Origin: Gemmiger formicilis
Lineage (GTDB): Bacteria; Bacillota; Clostridia; Oscillospirales; Ruminococcaceae
Reading direction: 5' to 3'
Assembly: GCF_024462815.1 (NCBI RefSeq)
Contig: NZ_JANGCG010000003.1
Span: 124,001-188,000 of the forward strand
Length of the DNA: 64,000 nt
In this document: in pieces, positions 57,057 to 64,000 of the stretch
Numbering within the stretch: position 1 is the stretch's first letter
How the letters are laid out: the number at the start of each line of letters is the position of its first letter
Notes under the pieces: generated by a model
Database searches by the model: none
The model's input: the letters and a program-made list of their open reading frames with translations, nothing else
Told to the model about the DNA's origin: nothing
Made by a program: the position numbers and the translations under genes

Positions 57057-58598
57057 ATGGCGCAGAACGAATTTGCGGTGCGCTTGGAGCACGTTACCAA
57101 AACCTTCGGCCCGGTGGTGGCCAACAAGGATGTGTCCCTGGGGGTGCGCCGCGGCGAGATACTGGCCCTGCTGGGCGAGAACGGCAGCGGCAAAACCACG
57201 CTGATGAATATGATCGCCGGTATCTACTTCCCCGATGAGGGTGAGATTTATGTCGGCGATAAGGCGGTGACCATCCGTTCTCCCCGCGATGCGCTGAATC
57301 TGGGCATCGGTATGATTCACCAGCACTTCAAGCTGGTAGACGTATTCTCCGCCACCGAGAACATCGCTCTGTCGATGGGCGGCGGCGAAAAGTTCGACCT
57401 GAAAAAGGTGCATGACAAGGCCCGCGCCATCTGCGAGAAGTATGAGTTCAACCTCGATCTCAACCAGAAGGTCTATGAGATGAGCGTCAGCCAGAAGCAG
57501 ACACTCGAGATCGTCAAGGTGCTTTACCGCGGCGCGGATATTCTGATTCTGGACGAGCCGACGGCTGTTCTGACCCCGCAGGAGACTGAGAAGCTCTTCA
57601 GCGTCATCCGCAACATGAAGGCGGACGGCAAGGCGGTCATCATCATTACCCACAAGCTGCACGAGGTACTGTCCATCAGCGACCGCGTGGCCATCCTGCG
57701 CAAGGGTGAGTATGTCGGCGACATTGCCACAAAAGATGCCGATGAGGCCAAGCTGACCGAGATGATGGTCGGTGAGAAGGTCGAGCTGAACATCGAGCGC
57801 CCCGAGCCGGTTGATCCGGTCAAGCGGCTTGAATTGTCGCACCTGACCGTGCGCAGCGCGGACGGCATCACCGTCCTTGACGATGCGTCCTTTACGGTGT
57901 ACGGCGGCGAGATCCTCGGCATCGCGGGCATCTCCGGCAATGGTCAGAAGGAGCTGCTCGAGGCCATCGCCGGTCTGCAGCCGACGGAAAGCGGCGCGAG
58001 CATCGAGTATTTTGCCCCCGATGCAAACACCCCCGTGCAGCTGGTCGGCAAAAGCCCCAAGGCCATCCGTGAGGCGGGCATCCATCTGTCCTTCGTGCCG
58101 GAGGACCGCCTCGGCATGGGTCTGGTCGGCTCAATGGGTATGACCGACAATATGATGCTGAAAAGCTACGGCAAGGGCCATTCGCCGATGGTCGACCGCA
58201 AGGCCCCGCATGAGCTGGCCGAGACCATCAAGAAAGAGCTGGGCGTTGTCACGCCCGACTTGAACACGCCGGTCTCCCGCCTGTCCGGCGGCAACGTGCA
58301 GAAGGTGCTGGTTGGCCGTGAGCTGGCCGCCGACCCCATTGTGCTGATGACCGCCTACGCCGTGCGCGGGCTGGATATCAACACCTCGTACACGATTTAC
58401 CATCTGCTGAACGAGCAAAAAAAGCGCGGTGTTGCGGTAATTTATGTCGGCGAGGATCTGGATGTGCTGCTGGAGCTGTGCGACCGCATTGTTGTTCTGT
58501 GCGGCGGTAAGGTCAACGGCGTTCTGGACGGCCGCAAGACCACGAAGGAGGAGGTCGGTCTGCGTATGACCAATCTGGTAAAGGAGGAGCAGGCATGA
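57057..58598 (+). CDS. Nucleoside ABC transporter ATP-binding protein (two NBDs)
   Basis: A 513-residue double ATPase of the YufO/NupO, RbsA-like type. The first domain has Walker A GENGSGKTT (40-48), a signature in the EMSVSQKQTLEI region and Walker B ILILDEPTAVL. The second has a degenerate Walker A (GISGNGQKE), the signature LSGGNVQKV and an altered Walker B (LMTAYAVRGLD), as usual for this class. It drives nucleoside uptake with the two permeases. The ATG at 57057 follows GAAAGGAG; an in-frame extension upstream lies in the hairpin repeat. Confidence 0.93.
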   Translation: MAQNEFAVRLEHVTKTFGPVVANKDVSLGVRRGEILALLGENGSGKTTLMNMIAGIYFPDEGEIYVGDKAVTIRSPRDALNLGIGMIHQHFKLVDVFSATENIALSMGGGEKFDLKKVHDKARAICEKYEFNLDLNQKVYEMSVSQKQTLEIVKVLYRGADILILDEPTAVLTPQETEKLFSVIRNMKADGKAVIIITHKLHEVLSISDRVAILRKGEYVGDIATKDADEAKLTEMMVGEKVELNIERPEPVDPVKRLELSHLTVRSADGITVLDDASFTVYGGEILGIAGISGNGQKELLEAIAGLQPTESGASIEYFAPDANTPVQLVGKSPKAIREAGIHLSFVPEDRLGMGLVGSMGMTDNMMLKSYGKGHSPMVDRKAPHELAETIKKELGVVTPDLNTPVSRLSGGNVQKVLVGRELAADPIVLMTAYAVRGLDINTSYTIYHLLNEQKKRGVAVIYVGEDLDVLLELCDRIVVLCGGKVNGVLDGRKTTKEEVGLRMTNLVKEEQA

Positions 58599-59698
58599 GT
58601 CAGACTGCTGCTGCGGCCCGCGAGCCGCTGCTGCGCATTGCCAAGCGCGAGGGCACCACGCTGCCCCAGAAAATTGCCGTGCGGGCCATTGCCATTCTGC
58701 TGGCGCTGGTTGTGGATGCGCTGTTTATCTTTTTCGTCACCGGGCTGAACCCGCTGGCCGTCTACGGCGTTATGTGGGGCGGCACCTTTGCCAATATGAC
58801 CCGCTTTAGCTGGATGCTGCGCGACTTGTCCACGCTGCTCTGCGTCGGCATTGCGCTGGCCCCCGCGTTCAAGATGCGTTTCTGGAACTGCGGCGGTGAG
58901 GGTCAGATCCTGATCGGCGGCCTGACCGCTGCGCTGATTATGGTGTATCAGGGCAACAACCTGCCGCTGCCGCTGCTGTTTGTGGCCATGGCCGGCGGCA
59001 GCATTGCCGCGGGTGCGCTGTGGGGCTTTGTCCCTGCGTGGTTCAAGGCCCGCTGGAACACGAACGAGACGCTTTTTACCCTGATGATGAACTATGTTGC
59101 CACAAGCATTGTTGCCTGCATGACCAACATCATGCGCGGTCAGGCCTCCAGTCTGGGCACGCTGAACAAGGCCACCAAGGCGGGCTGGTTCCCGGTGATT
59201 ATGGGCCAGCGCTACACCATCAACATCATCGTGGTCATTGTGCTGACCTTTGTTATGTACGCCTACCTCAAATATTCCAAGCAGGGCTATGAGATTGCCG
59301 TTGTGGGCGAGAGCGAGAACACCGCCCGGTATGCGGGCATCAACGTCCGCCGCGTCACGGTGCGCACCATGCTGATTTCCGGTGCGGTCTGCGGTTTGTG
59401 CGGCTTCCTGATTGTGGCCGGTAAGGACCAGACCATCTCCACCGCCTCGGCGGGCGGCCGCGGTTTCACGGCTATCATCGTGGCGTGGCTGGCCAAGTTC
59501 AACACCTTTTATATGGCGCTGATTTCCTTCCTGCTCGTCTTTCTGGAGCGCGGCGCCTCGGAGATCGCCTCCGCCTACTCGCTGAACGAGTATGCTGCCG
59601 ACATTATCACCGGCATCATTCTGTTCTTCATCCTCGGCAGTGAGTTCTTCATCAACTACCGCGTCATTCCGCGCGGCGCACACAAGGAGGGCAAGTGA
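58595..59698 (+). CDS. Nucleoside ABC transporter permease 1
   Basis: A 367-residue permease of the BPD_transp_2 (YufP/RbsC-like) family with about eight to ten membrane segments. FWNCGGEGQILIGG near 91-104 is the family's conserved cytoplasmic-side motif, and GYEIAVVGESENTARYAGIN (about 229-248) is the coupling loop that contacts the ATPase. The start overlaps the ATPase stop by 4 bases. The N-terminal 25 residues are hydrophilic. Confidence 0.93.
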   Translation: MSQTAAAAREPLLRIAKREGTTLPQKIAVRAIAILLALVVDALFIFFVTGLNPLAVYGVMWGGTFANMTRFSWMLRDLSTLLCVGIALAPAFKMRFWNCGGEGQILIGGLTAALIMVYQGNNLPLPLLFVAMAGGSIAAGALWGFVPAWFKARWNTNETLFTLMMNYVATSIVACMTNIMRGQASSLGTLNKATKAGWFPVIMGQRYTINIIVVIVLTFVMYAYLKYSKQGYEIAVVGESENTARYAGINVRRVTVRTMLISGAVCGLCGFLIVAGKDQTISTASAGGRGFTAIIVAWLAKFNTFYMALISFLLVFLERGASEIASAYSLNEYAADIITGIILFFILGSEFFINYRVIPRGAHKEGK

Positions 59699-59699
59699 T

Positions 59700-60692
59700 A
59701 TGCACAGCAGCTTGATTGCATGGATCATGCGTGCCATCCCGTTCGGTACGATCATTATGTACGGTGCGCTCGGCGAGACGGTGACCGAAAAATCCGGCAA
59801 CCTCAACCTCGGCGTGCCGGGCATCATGTATCTGGGCGGCTTTGCGGGCTTTGCCAGCGCCTGGGCGTATGAGAATACCGCCGCCAACCCCAACGGCTTT
59901 GTCAGCATCCTCATCGCCATGTCCTGCGCCATTCTGGCCAGCATGGCCGGCGGCCTGATCTACGCCTTTTTGACCATCAGCCTGCGCGCCAACCAGAATG
60001 TCACCGGTCTGGCGCTGACGACCTTCGGCATGGGCGTGGCAAACTTCTTCGGCGTCTTTATCCTCAACGGTGCCAGCTACTCCGCCGCCCCCATCGCCAA
60101 CAAGGCCTTCAGCGCAAAGCTCCCCGTCCTGTCCGGTCTGGGTGCGCTGGGGCAGACCGTGTTCTCCTACGGCTTTTTGGCCTACGCGGCTATCGTGCTG
60201 GCCGTTGTGCTGCACTGGTTCCTGACCCGCACCCGCGCGGGCCTCAACCTGCGCGCCGTGGGCGAAAACCCCGCCACCGCGGACGCGGCGGGCATCAACG
60301 TCACCCTGTACAAGTATCTGGCCACCTGCCTTGGCGCGGGCATCTGCGGCATCGGCGGCCTGTACTACGTGCTGGACTACAATCAGGGCATCTGGGCCAC
60401 CACCGGCCAGATCGAGGCGCTGGGCTGGCTGGCCGTGGCACTGGTCATCTTTACCACGTGGAAGCCGCTGAACGCCATCTGGGGCGCGTATCTGTTCGGT
60501 ATGCTCTACTGGCTGTACCAGTTCCTGCCCACGCTGTTGGGCATTACGCTGGCCAGCTATATGACCGATCTGGTGCAGATGCTGCCCTATGTGGTCACCA
60601 TTGTGGTGCTGATTGTTGTCTCGATGCGCAAAAAGAAGGAGAACCAGCCCCCGGCCCATCTGGGTCTGGCCTACTTCCGTGAGGAGCGCTGA
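59700..60692 (+). CDS. Nucleoside ABC transporter permease 2
   Basis: A 330-residue second permease (YufQ-like), shorter at the N-terminus than its partner. GETVTEKSGNLNLGVPGIM (about 24-42) is the conserved early motif, and LRAVGENPATADAAGIN near 187 is the coupling loop. The ATG at 59700 is one base after the stop of permease 1; the ribosome site GAGGGCAAG lies in that gene. It ends the four-gene transporter operon, followed by a terminator. Confidence 0.93.
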   Translation: MHSSLIAWIMRAIPFGTIIMYGALGETVTEKSGNLNLGVPGIMYLGGFAGFASAWAYENTAANPNGFVSILIAMSCAILASMAGGLIYAFLTISLRANQNVTGLALTTFGMGVANFFGVFILNGASYSAAPIANKAFSAKLPVLSGLGALGQTVFSYGFLAYAAIVLAVVLHWFLTRTRAGLNLRAVGENPATADAAGINVTLYKYLATCLGAGICGIGGLYYVLDYNQGIWATTGQIEALGWLAVALVIFTTWKPLNAIWGAYLFGMLYWLYQFLPTLLGITLASYMTDLVQMLPYVVTIVVLIVVSMRKKKENQPPAHLGLAYFREER

Positions 60693-60710
60693 CATTCTTA
60701 TCTGAAACAG

Positions 60711-60752
60711 GCAGCTGTGCAGGCGTACTACGCGCCCCACAGCTGCTTTTTT
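60711..60752 (+). terminator. Terminator of the ABC transporter operon
   Basis: GCAGCTGTG (60711-60719) and CACAGCTGC (60738-60746) form a 9-bp stem with a further GGCG/CGCC-like inner stem, followed by six T's. Confidence 0.88.
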
Positions 60753-60917
60753 GTTATGCGCAATCGATAAGAAAACAAAACCATTGTTTCATTAAATGTT
60801 CAAATTATCAGCACAATTCCAGAATATACTGAAACAGTCGATTTTATGTATATATGCACAGCAGGGAATCGGAAATGGCAGAAAAAACACAGACAAAGCG
60901 CGGCCCGATGTATCGTC

Positions 60918-61026
60918 CATTGTCATTGCGGTGGGCTTCAGTATGGCCATCGGCATCTTTTTTGGCTATTACCCCGCCAACAAGGCCGCAAAGCTCGACC
61001 CGATTGAAGCGCTGCGGTACGAATAA
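60918..61026 (+). pseudogene. C-terminal remnant of a MacB/FtsX-type ABC permease
   Basis: The last about 36 codons read [35 protein letters not shown] in pieces: [35 protein letters not shown]. This is the ending of MacB-family permeases. The frame opens upstream, but residues before about 60915 show no similarity and the DNA there is AT-rich. No start, ATPase or membrane-fusion partner is nearby, so this is a decayed fragment. Confidence 0.78.
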
Positions 61027-61048
61027 CCGAGACACCGAAACAGCTTTT

Positions 61049-61077
61049 GTCCCCGCATTGCGCGGGGACTTTTTTTG
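61049..61077 (+). terminator. Terminator after the permease remnant
   Basis: GTCCCCGC (61049-61056) and GCGGGGAC (61062-61069) with a short ATTGC loop and eight T's. A functional terminator kept behind a dead gene. Confidence 0.85.
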
Positions 61078-61086
61078 TGCTATACT
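61058..61086 (+). promoter_or_regulatory. Promoter nested in the terminator
   Basis: TTGCGC (61058-61063) in the terminator loop and stem, 17 bases, TATACT (61081-61086). It would give the MATE gene a leader of about 12 bases. Confidence 0.6.
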
Positions 61087-61104
61087 CAAAGCTGGGAAAG
61101 CGAG

Positions 61105-62466
61105 ATGTATTCTAGCAATATGAAAAAAGACCGGCTTTTTACCAACCGCCAGCTGCTGACACTGCTCTGGCCGCTTATCATTGAGCAGACGCTGGAAATC
61201 CTTGTCGGTATGGCGGATACCGTTATGGTTTCGTCGGTGGGCGAGGCCGCTATCTCCGGCGTGTCGCTGGTGGATATGATCAACCAGCTCATCATCACGC
61301 TGTTCGGCGCGCTGGCCACCGGCGGCGCGGTTGTCACCAGCCAGCATCTGGGTGCCAAGCGGCCAGAGGACGCGGCCCGCAGTGCCGGGCAGCTGGTGGC
61401 GTTGAGCGCACTGCTCGGCGTGGGTGTGGCGGCGTTCTGCCTGCTCACCCGCACATGGCAGCTGCGGCTGTTCTTTGGCACCATTTCGGACGAGGTTATG
61501 CAAGCCTGCCTGACCTATTTTACCATCACGGCGCTGTCCTTTCCGTTTCTGGCGCTCTACAACGCGGGCGCGGCCATCTTCCGTTCCACCGGCAACAGCG
61601 CGGTGTCCATGCGGGTGTCCGTCATTGTCAACGCCATCAACTTCTGCGGCAATGCCTTCTGCGTCTTTGTGCTGCGCATGGGCGTGGCAGGCGTGGCTGT
61701 GCCCACGCTGGTTTCCCGCGCTGTGGGTGCGGTTATCATTCTGGCGCTGGCGGCGCGGCCGGACTACGTGCTTTGCATCACGCCGCAGTCTGTCACCCGT
61801 CTGGAGGGCCGCACCGTCAGAAGTATTCTGCATATCGGCATCCCCTCGGCGTTTGAGAACAGCCTGTTCCAGCTGGGGCGCGTGCTGGTGGTGTCGATGA
61901 TTTCGCTGTTCGGCACGGTACATATCTCGGCCAACGCGGTGGCCAACAATCTGGACGCCATCGGCTGCATTGTGGGCAACGCGATGGGCCTTGCCATGAT
62001 TACGGTCATCGGGCGCTGTGTCGGCGCGCAGGACTTTGACCAGACGCGGTACTACACCAAAAAGCTGCTTGCGTGGGACTACCTTGCACAGGGTGCGGTC
62101 AATGTGGCGGTGCTGTTGCTGCTGCCGCAGATTCTGTCGATGTACACCCTGACGCCGGAGACCCGCCAGCTGGCATGGACGCTGGTTATGATTCACAACG
62201 GCTGCGCGATTTTCCTGTGGCCGGCCAGCTTTGTGCTGCCCAACGCCCTGCGCGCCGCCAACGATGTGCGGTTCACGATGGTGGTGGCCACCGCCTCGAT
62301 GCTGGTCTGGCGCATGGGCCTGAGCTGGATTCTCTGCGTGAATATGGGCATGGGCGCGGTTGGCGTCTGGATTGCCATGATCGTGGACTGGGTCTGCCGT
62401 ATCCTCTGCTTTGTGGCGCGGTTTGTCAGCGGTGCGTGGCAGAAAAATGCGGCAAAAAAGGCGTAA
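61105..62466 (+). CDS. MATE-family efflux transporter (second)
   Basis: A 453-residue protein with twelve membrane segments in two halves. The first helices carry PLIIEQTLEILVGMADTVMVS near residues 22-42, the usual MATE opening. It is only distantly similar to the pump at 53762. GGGAAAG lies before the ATG at 61105; a second ATG at 61120 lacks a site. The function is export of drugs or metabolites with Na+ or H+ exchange, substrate unknown. The exonuclease gene starts 21 bases after its stop. Confidence 0.92.
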   Translation: MYSSNMKKDRLFTNRQLLTLLWPLIIEQTLEILVGMADTVMVSSVGEAAISGVSLVDMINQLIITLFGALATGGAVVTSQHLGAKRPEDAARSAGQLVALSALLGVGVAAFCLLTRTWQLRLFFGTISDEVMQACLTYFTITALSFPFLALYNAGAAIFRSTGNSAVSMRVSVIVNAINFCGNAFCVFVLRMGVAGVAVPTLVSRAVGAVIILALAARPDYVLCITPQSVTRLEGRTVRSILHIGIPSAFENSLFQLGRVLVVSMISLFGTVHISANAVANNLDAIGCIVGNAMGLAMITVIGRCVGAQDFDQTRYYTKKLLAWDYLAQGAVNVAVLLLLPQILSMYTLTPETRQLAWTLVMIHNGCAIFLWPASFVLPNALRAANDVRFTMVVATASMLVWRMGLSWILCVNMGMGAVGVWIAMIVDWVCRILCFVARFVSGAWQKNAAKKA

Positions 62467-62487
62467 TCGTAGAAAAGGAGAACCCCT

Positions 62488-63243
62488 ATGAAATTCATCA
62501 GCTGGAATGTCAACGGCCTGCGTGCCTGCCTGAAAAAGGGCTTTGAGGAGACGTTCAACGCGCTGGACGCGGATTTTTTCTGCGTGCAGGAGACAAAAAT
62601 GCAGCCCGGGCAGGCGGATTTTGCCCCGGCGGGCTACACGGAGTATATCTACAGCGCCGATAAGAAGGGCTATTCCGGCACGGCCATCTGGGCCAAGACC
62701 CCGGCGCTCAGCGTGCGGTACGGTCTGGAGGAGGATATCCACAACCACGAGGGCCGCGCCATCACGCTGGAGTACCCGGACTTTTATCTGGTCAACCTTT
62801 ATGTGCCCAACTCCCAGAACGAGCTGGCCCGCATTGACTACCGTATGCAGTGGGAGGATGATTTGCGGCGCTATCTGCAGAAGCTGGACGCCGAGAAGCC
62901 GGTTATCCTTTGCGGAGATTTAAACGTGGCGCATGAGGATATTGACCTGAAGAACCCCGGCCCCAACCGCGGCGCGGCGGGCTTCTCTGACCAGGAGCGC
63001 GGCAAGCTGGGCGAGCTGCTGGCGGCAGGCTTTACGGACAGCTTCCGCTACCTTTACCCGGACGCCACCGGCGTGTACAGTTGGTGGAGTATGCGGTTCC
63101 GTGCCCGCGAGAGGAACGCAGGCTGGCGTATTGACTATTTCCTTGTCAGCAACCGAATTGCAGACAAGATTGAAAACGCCGCGATTCTGATGGACGTTAT
63201 GGGCAGTGACCACTGCCCGGTAGAACTGGATTTGCGTGAGTAA
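62488..63243 (+). CDS. xth: Exodeoxyribonuclease III / AP endonuclease
   Basis: A 251-residue Mg-dependent repair nuclease of the exonuclease-III family. Active-site motifs: SWNVNGLRA (Asn7), QETKMQ (Glu35), GDLNVAHEDIDL (Asp and Asn near 143-145), and the C-terminal MGSDHCPVEL (Asp-His). It cuts at abasic sites and trims 3' ends. AAAGGAG precedes the ATG. It probably shares the MATE promoter. Confidence 0.95.
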   Translation: MKFISWNVNGLRACLKKGFEETFNALDADFFCVQETKMQPGQADFAPAGYTEYIYSADKKGYSGTAIWAKTPALSVRYGLEEDIHNHEGRAITLEYPDFYLVNLYVPNSQNELARIDYRMQWEDDLRRYLQKLDAEKPVILCGDLNVAHEDIDLKNPGPNRGAAGFSDQERGKLGELLAAGFTDSFRYLYPDATGVYSWWSMRFRARERNAGWRIDYFLVSNRIADKIENAAILMDVMGSDHCPVELDLRE

Positions 63244-63277
63244 GGCGACAATGCGCAAATAAGAAAGCTATGCAAAT

Positions 63278-63405
63278 AAGAAATAAAAAATAATAAATAA
63301 TAAATTATGTGGCCCGCCGCTGACGCGGCTCAAAAATTTTGTTTTCGACCGTCAGGGAGAAAACTCCACCACATTTATTATTTATTATTTATTATCTATT
63401 ATTTT
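63278..63405. repeat. AT-rich-ended MITE-like element, copy 3
   Basis: The arms (63278-63305 and 63373-63405) are AATAAAT-type inverted repeats. Just inside, ATGTGG (63307-63312) pairs with CCACAT (63369-63374). The core CGCCGCTGACGCGGCTCAAA is nearly the same as in copy 1. It fills the gap between xth and the sigma-factor gene. Confidence 0.68.
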
Positions 63406-63501
63406 AAAAAATTATTTTACTTTTTCCCCTGCGGTTGCAATAAAACCGGCGGGGGAATCGTTTTAGTGTACAGAAGGTCAAAGAGAGAGGAGGTGTGAGC
63501 G

Positions 63502-64000
63502 CTGACAAATGAAGAATTTACCGGGCTGATGCAGCAATACCAGAAGCTCATCTACACGGTTTGCCTGCAATTTGTGCACGAGTCTCACACCGCCGAGGAT
63601 TTGACGCAGGACACGTTCCTGTCCGCCTATTCGGCCATTGACCGATGCGAGCCGCAGTATTACAAGCAGTGGCTTGTACGCGTGGCGGCCAACAAATGCA
63701 AGGACCACCTGAAAAGTGCGTGGGTGCGCAAGGTGGATGTACCGGGTGATGACGCTATGCCGGAGCCGCGCGGCGCACCCGGCACCGATGCCGCCGACCC
63801 GGCGGAAAACCTGGCCGAGCGCGCCGGTGCGGCCGAGCTGGAGACGCTGGTGCGGAATCTGCGTGAGCCGTATGGCAAAATTGCCGTGATGTATTTTCTT
63901 GAGCACAAGGAAAGCACCGAGATAGCAAAGCTGGTCAACCGCCCGCCCGCGACCGTCAACAGCCAGTTGTGGCGCGCCAAACTGCTGCTGCGCCAGCAAA
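63502..64000 (+). CDS. ECF-type RNA polymerase sigma factor (C-terminus off window)
   Basis: An open frame of at least 166 residues. Region 2 (about 5-75) has CLQFVHESHTAEDLTQDTF in the form CLQFVHESHT and AEDLTQDTFLSAYSAID; region 4 (about 115-166) has VNRPPATVNSQLWRAKLLL, the DNA-recognition helix. The linker between is Pro/Ala/Glu-rich. An in-frame stop lies just upstream (63496-63498), and the first ATG in frame (63529) would cut the first helix. The best start is a CTG at 63502, 8 bases behind GGAGG, giving (M)TNEEFTGL, the usual beginning of the family. An anti-sigma gene often follows but is out of view. Confidence 0.88.
   Translation, partial: MTNEEFTGLMQQYQKLIYTVCLQFVHESHTAEDLTQDTFLSAYSAIDRCEPQYYKQWLVRVAANKCKDHLKSAWVRKVDVPGDDAMPEPRGAPGTDAADPAENLAERAGAAELETLVRNLREPYGKIAVMYFLEHKESTEIAKLVNRPPATVNSQLWRAKLLLRQQ

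Overview
The window is 64 kb of GC-rich (by eye about 60 % G+C), gene-dense chromosomal DNA from a Bacillota bacterium. The supports are strong Shine-Dalgarno sequences, an IspH-S1 fusion, a KtrAB potassium system, a T-box leader on an asparagine synthetase, a tetrahydrofolate riboswitch on a folT-type gene and a cmk-plsC-ispH/S1 block. The GC content and repeat style suggest a gut Oscillospiraceae (Gemmiger/Subdoligranulum/Faecalibacterium-like); this is inference. I see no rRNA, tRNA, CRISPR array, phage or complete insertion sequence.

Layout. 1-3.4 kb (minus strand): the start of a surface-carbohydrate-type gene, then an SGNH/MBOAT pair that looks like a polysaccharide O-acetylation module. 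3.4-8.5 kb: ktrBA, a KDG-type sugar kinase, a BrkB/YihY membrane protein and a ZIP metal transporter. 8.8-12.7 kb: the lower-glycolysis genes pgk, tpiA and gpmI. 13.0-26.8 kb: a surface-glycan locus with two different PP-loop N-acetyl-sugar amidotransferases, a Dabb protein, an amidohydrolase, a HisF-like/HisH pair, a sugar epimerase, a TIM-barrel isomerase, two GT2 glycosyltransferases, two polytopic GT-C-like proteins, a flavin oxidoreductase and a truncated tandem duplicate. 26.8-32.9 kb: a BaiN-type flavoprotein, cmk, plsC, ispH/S1, gtrA and deoC. 33-39.3 kb: a second ZIP transporter, a lipoprotein with an OmpR-type two-component system, a DUF1385 protein and prmC. 39.4-49.4 kb: recA-recX-rimO-pgsA, cysS, a 981-residue double GT-C protein and a PPi-type phosphofructokinase. 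49.5-55.1 kb: T-box/asnB, THF riboswitch/folT and a LacI-MATE pair. 55.4-60.7 kb: a BMP-type nucleoside ABC transporter. 60.8-64 kb: a relic of an ABC permease, a second MATE pump, exonuclease III and the start of an ECF sigma factor.

The most interesting biology is the 13-27 kb locus. The HisH glutaminase should make ammonia, the HisF-like subunit should channel it, and one or both PP-loop ATPases should use it to turn an acetamido sugar into an acetamidino sugar. The HisF-like subunit carries Gln where HisF has its second catalytic Asp, and an amidohydrolase plus a Dabb protein lie between the two ATPases.

Three window-wide patterns also stand out. First, most recognisable promoters have TTGC rather than TTGA at -35, with a 17-bp spacer. 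Second, there is a dispersed family of short hairpins whose ends are constant (GTAGGGG / CCCCTAC) and whose stems differ by paired changes. Third, there are two MITE-like families, one with AT-rich inverted ends (three copies) and one with GGCAA ends (two copies).
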